Shown: positions 23,698-35,400 of the stretch, one piece after another
How positions within the stretch are numbered: position 1 is the stretch's first letter
How the letters are laid out: each line of letters starts with the position of its first letter
From: JAYZDF01 sp036337945
GTDB lineage: Bacteria; Myxococcota; Kuafuiibacteriia; Kuafuiibacteriales; Kuafuiibacteriaceae
Direction: 5' to 3'
Length of the DNA: 64,000 nt
NCBI GenBank assembly: GCA_036337945.1
Contig: JAYZDF010000082.1
Span: forward strand, 1-64,000
Translations under genes and position numbers: made by a program
The notes under the pieces: generated by a model
What the model saw: only the letters and a program-made list of their open reading frames with translations
Database searches by the model: none
Told to the model about the DNA's origin: nothing

Positions 23698-26388
23698 CTA
23701 TCTAGACCCTTTCACACGCAGCGGAAAGTCCAGGGGAATAGGCGTTCCCGAGAATTTAGGAAACCTCCACGACTTCACCGATGAAATGACACAATTACCA
23801 ACCGTAGAACCAGAAAACTTAGGCGGCGCAACGGATACTTTCGAAGTTCGTCCATTTTTCTGAATGACGAGCTTCACTTGCATCACACCACCAAGACTTG
23901 GGTTCGCCTGCTTCTGTTTCGATTTGCAGGTCCTGATAGCATTCTTATGCTTCCGAATCACCTTCAAAAGCTGCGCCTCGTCCAGCGTTTTTGGTAACGT
24001 ACTCGCTTGAGGCCGGCCGGCACCGCCCAGAAGATCATCCTTGCTCAGGTTTCGAGCAGGCTTCGGTTTCGGCCTAGACTTGGGTATATTTGGCATCGTT
24101 CTAACCGTTGAACGTGTAGTCGTCGCTCCCGCACCAGCTCTAGGTAAAGGCCTTGGCTCTCTACGGCTTGTCGTAGACCGAGATGCTGTTTTCTTCTTTT
24201 TCGGCGTTGAAACTGCCTTCTTGCGCGGTTTGGGCTTCGGTTTTGCTTTGGGAGGTGCTTCCGATTTTTCAACGACCGCCTGCTGCTTAGACTCGTCTCC
24301 CGTTTTTGGTTCATCTGGTTTTTTTCCGAGCGCTGAATTTTCCAACGTTTCTGCCGTCGATTCGGCCTCTGTCGGCTGCTCTTTCGGAGCGACTGGTTCG
24401 GCCGGACTTGGGGGTGGCTTCTGCGCCGCAACTGGCTTTGGAGACACCTGCTCTTTTTTCGCAATTTGTGGCGGAGGCTCGGATGTCTCCCGCCCAAACA
24501 GTACAAAAATGATCATCGCAACGATAATGCAGACACCGACTACCATCGCAGGAAGCAAACTATTCCCCTTCGCTGGCGTCGCGGCACTATTCTCAAAATT
24601 AAAGGTGCCGCTGACCTGAGAAGCTCTCGACAGAGGACGGTTTATATTTGCTGCGCTAACATCGTTGGCGCCAAATAAATCGGAAGCTCGTTGAGCTCTC
24701 GCAGCGCGTCCGTCTTCGTCTCCAAGAAAAGAAATATCAGAGGGGCGATTGATGGAGTCAACCGGCTCAATCTGACCGCCTGCACCTTCTTCCGCAGCCA
24801 CCAGAGAGGCCAGCAGATCTGAGCCTTTGGGCTGCCAGTCATCATCATCGTCGTCGACTGAGTCCGATGATGCGGGACCAAAATCACTGGCCCCAAAGGG
24901 GTCATCGTCAGGTGCTATAAATGATTCAGAAACGCCCGCTTTGCCGTATGCTAGAGCATCAGAATCTCTAACCGCCATATGGTCAAACGGTTCTGGTTCA
25001 ACGAGAAACCTCAGTTCGCTAACAAATTTCGCTGCGAGCCAATTCGCCATTCCTTGTTTCCAGCAAAGAGTTTCCTCTCCGCTTGACGTTTTGCTCAGTG
25101 CGTCTCTGGCATCTGAAAGCGTCAGAGGACCCACTTGTTCGTCGTCGATCGCAAGATACCACTCTAGAGCCTCTTCAACCGTAGCAGCAGATTCTTCGGA
25201 GGATGGTTCTTGATTGAGCTGAGCCTGCGCCCTCGCCCATTCCTCTTCTACCTTTTTTTCCGCCTCGCCATTGTACAACCGTGTTGAAGCAGCGGCCTCT
25301 TCGACAGGGGTGTCTTGCCCGCTATCCGCTCTTCGGTCCGCTATCTGCCCAAACGGGTCATCGTCGCCGAGTCCGTCATCGAAAGCGCCGACTTCGTTTT
25401 CAAATGAGTCTGCATCAGGCTCCTGAGATGCGTACGATTCGGAAGCTTCGTTTGATATTTCGCCGGCAACCTCCTCTTTCGCGCCCCCAAAAGGGTCATC
25501 CAACATCTCTTCTTCGCTCGAAGGCGAAACGAGATTATCTTCGTCTTGTGCAAACGATAAAGGCTCATCTTCGCTGAATGCGTCGCTTATCGACGCAAGT
25601 TCGCTTCGCGTGGCAAGTTCTTCTTCCGAAAGATCACTGTGGGGGGGTGCCCCGAAGGCGTCTTCCTCGCCGAAGAACGGAGAGGTCCCCACGGTTGTGC
25701 TGAGCTGAGCATGTTCAACCGTTTGTTCGCCCTCCTCTACCGGCTCGTCCTGCTCGAAGCTTTCGCTCGACCATTGCGGTTCAACTCGTGTCTGGTCTTC
25801 GAGCGCACCAAAGTCATCAGAAACAGCCGCGCCGGTTCCAAATTCGCTCTCGACGCTTCTATCCAACGTCTCTAATGAGCCACCAACAAGACCTCCGTTT
25901 GTAAATGGAGATTCATCACTCGGATCTTCAGACTCAAAACCTGAAGTATCGAAGTCACCCCCTAGTTCTGGCTGCGCACTAAGCCCGAGGTCCGACAACG
26001 GTTCATCAAAACCATCTGTTCCAAAATCGGGGACCCCATTTTCGTTCGAATCAAACCCGTGACTGTCAAGTTGCGCCGCAGCGACTGAAGGCGCTATCAA
26101 TACGTCGTTCTCGCCGTAGCCAAGAGCAACCGTGCGGTCTTCGTCCTCAAATGCATTTTGATCAATCGAACTCGGCGGCACTGTTGAAGGCGTCATTGAT
26201 GCTGAGAGGCCCTGTTGTTCCAAGCTCGCATCCACTTTTGTCGCTTCAGGACCTGGCTCAGGAATGTCGTTTGGTCGTAAGACAATGACGAAGCTGCATT
26301 TCTTACAACGAACCTTCACGCCCTTCCTCCCAATTTTTTCATCTGCGATCATGTATTGAGCGCCGCAACTATCACAACTAAACTTCAT
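23698..26388 (-). CDS. AgmX-like protein: zinc ribbon, GYF domain, TM, TonB-like C-terminus
   Basis: 896 residues. The N-terminus is a zinc ribbon (Cys5, Cys8, Cys28, Cys31 in CDSCGAQY and CKKC). A long acidic Asp/Glu/Ser/Phe-rich region of about 370 residues with repeated DDPFG-type motifs follows, then a GYF_2 domain at about 405-455 (WYLAIDDEQVGPLTLSDA), more acidic linker, a single membrane helix near 605-625, a Pro/Lys-rich periplasm-spanning stretch, and a C-terminal TonB/AgmX-like domain (about 800-896) ending in KGSR. Myxococcus AgmX, linked to gliding motility and exopolysaccharide, has this architecture. The TonB-like end suggests contact with an outer-membrane partner. Start is ATG at 26388 with AGGGT upstream. 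The gene sits between the giant TPR gene and the RelA/SpoT-like gene; gliding itself is not shown here. Confidence 0.83.
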   Translation of the reverse strand: MKFSCDSCGAQYMIADEKIGRKGVKVRCKKCSFVIVLRPNDIPEPGPEATKVDASLEQQGLSASMTPSTVPPSSIDQNAFEDEDRTVALGYGENDVLIAPSVAAAQLDSHGFDSNENGVPDFGTDGFDEPLSDLGLSAQPELGGDFDTSGFESEDPSDESPFTNGGLVGGSLETLDRSVESEFGTGAAVSDDFGALEDQTRVEPQWSSESFEQDEPVEEGEQTVEHAQLSTTVGTSPFFGEEDAFGAPPHSDLSEEELATRSELASISDAFSEDEPLSFAQDEDNLVSPSSEEEMLDDPFGGAKEEVAGEISNEASESYASQEPDADSFENEVGAFDDGLGDDDPFGQIADRRADSGQDTPVEEAAASTRLYNGEAEKKVEEEWARAQAQLNQEPSSEESAATVEEALEWYLAIDDEQVGPLTLSDARDALSKTSSGEETLCWKQGMANWLAAKFVSELRFLVEPEPFDHMAVRDSDALAYGKAGVSESFIAPDDDPFGASDFGPASSDSVDDDDDDWQPKGSDLLASLVAAEEGAGGQIEPVDSINRPSDISFLGDEDGRAARAQRASDLFGANDVSAANINRPLSRASQVSGTFNFENSAATPAKGNSLLPAMVVGVCIIVAMIIFVLFGRETSEPPPQIAKKEQVSPKPVAAQKPPPSPAEPVAPKEQPTEAESTAETLENSALGKKPDEPKTGDESKQQAVVEKSEAPPKAKPKPKPRKKAVSTPKKKKTASRSTTSRREPRPLPRAGAGATTTRSTVRTMPNIPKSRPKPKPARNLSKDDLLGGAGRPQASTLPKTLDEAQLLKVIRKHKNAIRTCKSKQKQANPSLGGVMQVKLVIQKNGRTSKVSVAPPKFSGSTVGNCVISSVKSWRFPKFSGTPIPLDFPLRVKGSR

Positions 26389-26434
26389 AATTCGTACCCT
26401 AAAAAACTAACAACCTAATCATTCAACGTTTCTC

Positions 26435-29400
26435 TTACCGATTCGGTTTGCTCACGTGCGTGAGTTGTAAGCCGAGCTGCTCCCGTAGAGCAAAATGCTC
26501 GTTACTCATCAAAAACCATCGAATCTCTCGCATTCTTCGTCGCTCTGACATATCCGTCACTGGCTCTGTATAATTTAGTCCCTGAATGACCGAGCGGATA
26601 TCACTACTCAGCAACACCGCTACCCGTGAAGCCGTATGCTCTACACCATAGAGGAATTCCCTGAAGTTCCCCAAGCTTCTTTTGTCCATGCATTCTGTCA
26701 CGAGAGGCTGTAACACTTCTTGCATATGCTTGTCCTTTTGAAAGTAACCTTTCAGTAGCTCCTGCATTTGTTCAACCTTCGGTTTTTCCAGGTTTTGCTT
26801 CATTCCAGAAGCTTTTCCTCCCGTGAATAATTTTACTGTTGCCTCAAGCATTAACGCGACGTCGTACGCAGAGAGCGCTCGCACAGCAGAAAACTCAGGT
26901 CGCGCAAACGTGAGCTCTCGAGAAAGAATCCACACGATTTCATCTTTAGGCATCTCTTTGAAGACCATACTTTGCTTTCCAACGAACAAAATGTTGGAAC
27001 TTCCGGGAAAAATCCGGGGTGGCGAACCGTCAAATTCTCGGAAGTAATGCTCGACTCGTGGAGCACTCATGCTTGTCGCCACACTGTCCCAGATTTGAAG
27101 ATACCGAAGCCTGCGAGAGTTTTTCGACCCAAGGTCTACTCGCTCCTTCTTTTTCAGTTCTAGCTTCTGCTGAGCTCCACCAAACAGAGTCGGGAACCCG
27201 ACCGCCAATTCTCTCAATATATCCGACACAGGATTTCGGCAAGCAGGATGGAATACAAGGTTTTTCCACAAGTGTTCCGTAATAGGTCGAGAGGGAGTAT
27301 CTGGCGCACGGGACATTAATTGCTCATAAGCCTTCGTCTCAATGTTCGAAGCTTTATCGAGGAACACTAACGTGGCCGCTGAAACGAGGCATTTGTCAAA
27401 CTCCTCAAGTTCGCGACTGCCATACAGTTCGAACAATTCGCGGATTGGCTTTTCCGGATCAGCGCTCTTAACCGCCAAGTCATGATAAATCTCTAGGGCC
27501 TGCCCCACGGTATTTCTCTTAGTCTGTTGGACCGCCGCAAGCTCTAAAGCCACGTCATGATTATCGGGCGTGATTCTAAGCACGCATTCATAAGCCTGCG
27601 CCGCTGCGGCTTTGTCTTTTGTAACGTCTCGGTAGTGATCACCGAGGCTCTTCCATAGAACTGCGCGTTTGCTTGCCGTCGAGCTTTTATTTCCCAACCG
27701 TTGAATCATCAATTGGTATGCATAAGCCAACTCGCTCTTACGCTTATATTTCGTGAGCATATCTACTTGCTTGACAAAAACTTCGAAATTCTCCGGCTGC
27801 AGCTCAAGAGCTTTATTGTAGGCCAGCGCCGATTTCTTCCACTCTTTTTGGCCTACATCAAACAACTGAGCTAATTCACAATATTGCTCAAATTTATCAG
27901 CATCAGATGTCCTCAGCGCTAACAAGTCTCGGCCAACAGCTATCGCCTGTTCAACCTGGCCAACTGCTTTCAGCATAGCGAACAATCGTTCAACCACAGC
28001 TTCATTGTCAGGCCTCAACTTTCGAGCCATTGCGAGTGCTTCGACAGCCCGGTATTTATCTTGGAGCTGAACTTCACACATATTAGCTTGTCGAAGAAGT
28101 TCATCAAACTTCTCGTCTTCATAAAGGTTCGTTATCAAACGAGCACGTAGTTGAAATGCACGTTCCCAGTCTTGTGTTTTCTCACAAAGCTGAGCGTAAC
28201 CACGCAGTGAAGTTGGATCTGAACCTTCGAGTTCAAGCGCGCTATCAAAATGAGACGCAGCTTCTGTGAACTTCTCCATCGCAGATGCTATCTCGCCCAA
28301 TTGCGAATAAAGGAAAACAACTTCAGCGTTTGTATAGGTGTCGCGATGATGAACAAGAATATCTCGATAGATTCCTTCCGCCTCTTCTAGTCTAGACGCT
28401 CTCTTAAGTGCGTTTGCAAGACCTTCTAGAACATCTAAATTATTCGGCGAGAGAGCATTACTTTGAAGATAACGTTCAAGAGCCAAATCTTCCTCGCTCA
28501 GCTTTTCTGAGATATACGCTAATCTAAAATAAAGTTCGCCTTTTTCGGCATCCGACGCAGCGTGCTCCGTCAGTTGAACAACTTTCTCAAGGTAGCGCTC
28601 CGCTGACTCCCAAACCTGGTTCATATAATACAATTGCGCAAGATAACGATTAGCAGCCTCATGTTCAGGATAGGAGTCAACCGCCAACAGGGACAAGCGA
28701 ATTCCTGCCTCAATATCATCGAAGTATTCTAATCGTGTTTTCGCAGCCGCACAGTAGGCATCGGCCCTTTTCGCGCTCTCTTCAAGGTTTGCAGCTTCTA
28801 ATTCTTCAAGCCGAGCCACGTCCTCCCAGTTTTCCTCTTCCTTTCGGATATCGCAGAGTGCGCGAATTGACCTAACCTCGCTAGCGTTCGCTTCAATGGC
28901 GCGATTGTAAAATTCAGTTGCCTGCTCTCGTTCACCCAACATGCTTTCAAAAATGTTGCCCATCTTGAACAACGCTGTCGCCACTTGGTGAGAATTCGTA
29001 GCCTGCTCAGCCTCCTGTCCAAGGAATGAGAGTGCTCGCTCGTAATCGCCTTTATTCTCATACAACTGTGCCAAGCCGTGAATTGCTTCGATCGAGGATG
29101 GTTGTCGGTCCAAGACAGCCGTAAGCGCTATCTCCGACTGTTCAAGGTTTCCGAGCTTCTCATACACAGCACCTAACTTTAGCTGGACTGAACCATATTC
29201 CTCTGAGTCTTCTTGAATGAGGGCCAAATGTCTCTGGTATGCTTCGCTTAATTGACTCCAATCTTGTGTCTCGTTCCAGACAACTTCCAGTTCTCTGACC
29301 GTTGGAAGATGCGCGGGATCCGACTCAAGACCCTTTACCAAAGCATTCGCTGCTCCTGATAGGTCACCAAGCTTGTCTTTCAAAATAGTCGCGACTCTGC

Positions 29401-32400
29401 CCCACATTTCAACTGCAACGCCTGCTTCTGAAGCAAAGGTTGCTTGTTGTTTATAGACATCACACAGCTCTTCAAACCGAGCCATTTCTGCGTAGAGATG
29501 CTCAAGCGCCTTAAGCGCTCGCATCTCTCCAGGATTTTTATCTAAAGCAGCACGATACTCTGTCACAGCGCGGTCCGGGTCGTCGATGCACTCGTCCCAG
29601 ATCTGAGCGATTTCATACTGAACTGACCCTTTCGCGGAGTCTCCCTCTACCGAATTTAGCTTTGATTCGAGAACCTCAACAAGCGGCATCCACTGCGATG
29701 TCTTTTCAAGTCGCTGACTCAATGCCTCAATGAGCCGAATATCACTGGCATCAATCAAAAGTCCTTCTCTAAGAACCGAGATCGATTCAGAAATGTTGTC
29801 AAACTCTTCACTCAAGACGTTGGCAATTTCCAGAAGCGCTTCTTTTGCCGCCTCATCGTCTGAATTCATCTTGACCTGACGGCGGCGGGTTTCAATGAGA
29901 TCATCCCAACGGGCTTGCTGTCTCATGATCCCAGCTAATTCGATCCAGGCTTCCGTCTCATCCGGTTGGGTTTGAACCACAACCTCCAAATTATCTTCAG
30001 CCTCGTCAAAATCCTCGAGTTTACTCGCATAGATTCCGGCCAAGGAACGTCGCAACTCCATTTTACGAGGAAGTGGAATCGACGGTTCATCCAATGCGTC
30101 CACGTAAACGTCAGCGAGGTCTTCCCAACTGCCCGTTTCTTCGGCGAGCTTTTCCGCGAGTTCTTGAATACGACTACTGTTTGGACTCTCAGCAAACGCA
30201 CCAATCGCCGTAACAAACGCCATCTCTTTTGCACCAAGTTTTGTCGTCTGCAACTCGACTCGTCGCATGACTATGTTTTCTTTCTCTTCCTCATCGGTAA
30301 CAAAAACTTTTCGTCGATCTAGTAAGTCAATTAATTTGGAGTAATCTGAACTTTCTTCATACAAGCTTTCTAACTCGCCATATGCACGATCGTTTTCAGG
30401 TTCCTCGTCGAGTATACGCTCGAAAATTTCTACGGCACTCGCCGCTCGGCGAAGCTTGTGCCGATAGATGTCAGCAACGTTAAATAAAACATCAACCTTC
30501 TCACCTTTATCGTCTGTGACATCAATTCGATATTGCATCACGCGCACCGCGTCAGAGTACGCCTCCGCACTTGTAAAGATTCCTTCCAATCTAACCATTT
30601 CGCCGACCGTTAATGGCTGAATATCGAGAACTCGCTTTGATTCATTTATCGCATCAGCGCGACTATCAAGATGATTCAAATATACTTCTGCAAGTTCGAA
30701 CCGCAAATCCTTGATACCTTTAGAATCAGCTTCGATGGAGATAGATTTCTTGATTGTCTCAACGAGGCTTGGCCAAAGCTCTGCCTGTCGGTAGCTTTTC
30801 CGGAGGCCTTTTAGAGCCATTTGGTCATTGGGATCGTTTGTAAGAACGTCGTTCCAGACCTCGATTGCTTCTTCTGGAGTACCGAGTTGAGTACCAACAA
30901 TAAATGCGCGACGTTTTTGGAGCTCGAGCTTTTCTCCTAAATCCTCAGACGTCTCCATTTGGCGAGTAATGAGTTGCCCTAAATCTTTCCACCTTTCCTC
31001 TTGCTCATATAGGTTTTCGAGCTGAGATACCGCTGACTTATTATTTATATCAATTTCCAGCGCAGCTTCAAGGAACGTTATCGCATCTGACCTCCCTTCC
31101 GGTTTTAGCGACTTAATCCGAGACAAACATAAAAGCCGACGCAACTGGTCATCAACATCACCTTCGTTATTCCAAACAACACTTACCAAAACCTCTGCTA
31201 AGAGCTCAGGCTGTTCTTCTTCTGTAAGTAAACGCTCTAAAGCTTCGGCCGCGGTCGTACCAACAGCATCAAGCCGCCAAGCCTTTTCGTACCATTGAAT
31301 CGCCTCCAGTGGATTAGCAAGCTCTTCTTCATTGATGCGGCCAAGGCGCATGGAAATTTGAGTCGTTCGTTCCGTATCTTCACTTACGATTTCAGCTAAG
31401 AGAGGAAGTATCTCGCTCAACTTTTGCCAATCTTGCTGATCGCTATAAATTACATCGAGAGACTCTGCAGCCATCAAATCGAATGGGCGAAGCTGAAGAA
31501 CAGACTGCCAAGACGCAATAGCGGCCGGCAAATCCAGTAACTTATGTTGCAGAATCAAAGCAGTACGAGTCTTTAGATCAAATGCGACCTCACTCACATC
31601 AGACTCTGAGGCAATGTGCTCATAAACATCTAGCACCTCATCTAGGAGCATCAATTCCTCACCGAGTTCCTCTAGATGAGAGAGAGTGTTCTTATCGTCA
31701 GGTTGATTCGTAACCGCTTGTGAAAGCGCGGCGAAAGCGAGTTCTTTTTGGTCTAATTGGTGCAGGTAAATGTTCGCGATTTCGCGATTGATCCCGGCTT
31801 TAGTTGCAAGCTCTTCAGACAAAGTTATTTCAGTTCTCAGCGCTTCTACAAGTTCTCTAGGTTCGGGGCCTGCTCTCAAAGCCTCGGAATTAAGCTGTGC
31901 AAACCGTAAGGCTCGCTCTTCTCGTTCATCGGAAATCGCAATCTCCAGTCTTTCTCGCACAAATTGACGCGTACCTTCGTCTGTAGGAGCAACAGCGATG
32001 TTTTCAGCAAGCAACTCGTAACCATCTTGTTCCCGACTCATAAAATCAAGGAAAAGTCGTGCAAGTTCTTTGCGGGCAATCAACTCTTCACGTAGTTCGT
32101 CTTCCGGCGCCGATAAAATTTTGCGCAAAGTCGCTTCAGCTTGAGCAAACGATTCATTTTGCTCATACAGTTTTGCGAGTCGCCTCAACGCTGGAATATC
32201 ATGTTCATCAATCAGAAGAAGTTCATTCAGCGTACCAATCGCAGTTTCTGGCTCCAGTAACAAATCTGCTTCTATTCTCGCCAGCTCGCGCATCAGTCCT
32301 ACCCGTGCATTATCGGTATCTGCTTGTTGAACTCTGTGCTTATAAACTTCGGCCAAGTCGCTGAAAGACCCAAGCTCTTTATAGAGTCGCTCAAGAGATT

Positions 32401-35400
32401 GCAACGCCACACAGTCTGAGGGCGACAGCTCGATGATAGACATCAGCACTTCGATAGCTTGGTCGTTATCAGAAAGTTCATGTTCATAAATCTCAGCTAA
32501 ACGATGGCGAATCTTCTGACCAATTTCGAAATTCTGAATACCCGAAATCTGGGCTGAGTAAAAACCAGCGAGCCGTTCGAACCAATCGCAGTCCAAAGTA
32601 ACCTGTTCGAGTAACGAGATAGCGGCTTCCGTTGAAGGCTCTAATTCGAACGCTTTACCAGCATATTCGAATGCTGTTCCAGGCTCAGACAGTGTATTTT
32701 TCGAGACTTCAGCAATCTCGACAAGTATTTCCACGCGTTCTTCTTTCGGAATCTCGCTCTCCAACAGAGCTTCCAAGGCAGAAAGATATTCTTTCATCCT
32801 CCCATTGCGCTTATAGAATTCCGCCAAGATTCTGGCTGATACCAGCCTAGGTTCTCCGCCATCTTCAAATATCCGTTCCAGATATACGACAGCTTTTTCG
32901 TGTTCTGGCGAGAGAGAAAGGACCTCGGCAAAGGACCCAACCGCCATGTTGTTATCTTCACAAAGTTCGTACGCTGCGACACCATGCCTCTCTAAAAGCT
33001 CAATCTTTACATCATCGTCGGTATCAGAAAGAGACAATAAGCGACTCAGACCATCCGTGAGGTGTGGCCCATCAAGCGCTTTTTCAGCAAGTGCGACCAT
33101 TGCCTCCACGATTGACACATTTTCAGGTTCTAAGACGATTCTTGCATCATAAGCATCTAACGCCAGAGGCGCATCATCTAGCTCCACCTCTAGGATTTCG
33201 GTTATCTGCGCCCAAACTTCAATTTTTCGTTCTTCTGTTTGCTCCGGTATCGCCAGAACAGAACGGTAAACAGATACAAGCTCTCGAAGAGCTCCGGTGG
33301 CCGTGTAAACACGAATTAATGACTCCAAGACGAGTTCGTCAAATTCACGAATCTCGCGAACTTTCTCGTAACAGAAGGCAGCGTCGGTGAGGTCATCCAG
33401 GCGTTCCTCGTAAACTCGTGCTAGCCGAAGCCATTGCTCCTCAAAAGTCTGATGAGTATCATCCGATAACAGCGCCTCTTTAAGAGCGCGAGCAAGTTCG
33501 CTATCACGATTAATCAAAGAGCTAATTCTTTGCAATTCGTCGAACCAAGCATAATCGTGTAGCCTCTCATGAAGATATTTTGCCAATAATTCAAAGGCTT
33601 TCACTGGCTCATTTAGCTTATCTTCGTAAATCAGGGCACACTCTTGGAGTAAAGCAGCTTTCGTATCACCTTCCTCGGCGTTGGCGTGAACCGCTTTGCA
33701 CCGAATAACTTTTTCAAAGTCCTCTAATTCGGTCCAGTAGGGTTCAACAATGTTAGCGCACTGAACCGAGAGCTCGAGATTATCTTCCTCCACCGCATTC
33801 ATGAGGCCAAACAAGGAGCGCGATGAAGCGTTCGCCGCTGCTTCAAGGCCTTCAAGGTGTCTCCAGTCGACCACCGATTTCAGGTGGTCCAGGCCCTCTG
33901 TGTGAAGGCCGAGTTTCTCGACACAAAGTCTCCCATATCGAGATTTCAGAACGCCCTGTTCAGAGACAGTGTGTGCAAATTCTAGTCTGCGATGAATAAC
34001 CAATTTGAGTTCGTCATGCAGTTCAAGATTAACTAGAAGGTCATCGAGTTTCTCGAGAGCATGAATATCGTCTGGCTCTTCATCCAATATCTTTCGATAA
34101 AGAGAGGCTGCGTCTGAATGCTTCTCTTCTCTGTTTTCGATCAGAGAGGCTGCCGCCCTCAAATATTCTATCCGGGTATCTCTATCTTCCTGTAAAGAAG
34201 CCAATCTCTCAAATGCTGATGAAACAGCCAACTCATCACCAAGTTCGCCTCCTAGTCGAGTGATCGCATCGAGCGCATCATAGTTCTCGGGCCATTCCGA
34301 CAGAAGTTCTTGCCAGCAACGTAAAGACTCTTCCTTGTTACCAAGTTCATTTTCATAAAATTGAGCCACTCGCTTCCGTAATGCTAACCGTTGAGGATCG
34401 TTTTCGGGGAGCTTTTCAGCGCGCTCAACAAGCAAATGCATCCACTCATCTGATCTGCCTGTTTCCGACGCAAGACGAGATACAGTATTTGCAATGTGGT
34501 CGTTTTCAGGCAACGTACGGAACGCCTGGGCAGCCGCATCAAAAGCCCCCGAGGCATCATTCATCGTAGTCTCTTTTATCTTCCGAATCGCATTTAGGTG
34601 TTCTACTTTTCGCTTATCATCTTGGGTTTCGTCGACCACCGATTGGTAAATATCCACCAAAGCTTTCCAGTCGCCCTTTGCTCGAACACGCGCTTCAACT
34701 ATAGCGGTAATCTGTGAGCTATCGCCTGAACCCATAAGCTCTTCGACCGCGCCAACCGCCGAGTAATGGCCCGGATCAAAACTCAACGCTTTGCCATATC
34801 GTTCAGCAGCCTGTTGTAGGTCACCGGACGCGTGGAAAATCCTGCCCAAGGACACATACAAACAAGCTATACGAGAAGGTTCTTGAGTGGTTTCGATAGC
34901 ACTGAGTAATAATTGTTCCGCCTCCTTTATCGTGCCAATTTCGGCCAAAATTCGACCACCCGTTTGCAAGACGTATAAGTCTTCCGGAGCCAACTCAAAC
35001 GCTTTCTCAAGTGTTTCTCTTGCCTTTTTCGCGAGTTGATTCTCGCCACTAAATACCGATGCGGCTCGAAGATAATACAGCGTAGCTTCTTCAAGCTCTT
35101 CACAGCTTTCCCCACGCTCCTCGAGCATCTGGCCAATCGACACGACTGCTTCATCGTAAGGCCTCAGTCTTTCCACGGCAGAGCGAGCCTCCACATCGGC
35201 TGGGTCAAGTTCAGAAATTCTGTGCCAATGAACCCGAGCTTTGTCCAGGTCCCACGCAACCCCCTCAAAGAATCTTGCTAGTTCTTTTTTGAGATTGAGG
35301 TCATTAGATTTTTCAGCGATCTCTTCAACTTTGTCTAAGCGCTCGGCACGTAGTGCAGTAACACAAAGATCGTAATAATCATCAGCAACAAGAAGACCTT

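Noticed and set aside
24041..24619. 192-residue plus-strand frame opposite the Pro/Lys-rich part of the AgmX-like gene
   Set aside because: Its Phe/Gly/Ala-rich composition is the mirror of the Pro/Lys-rich coding strand. No ribosome site and no family match.
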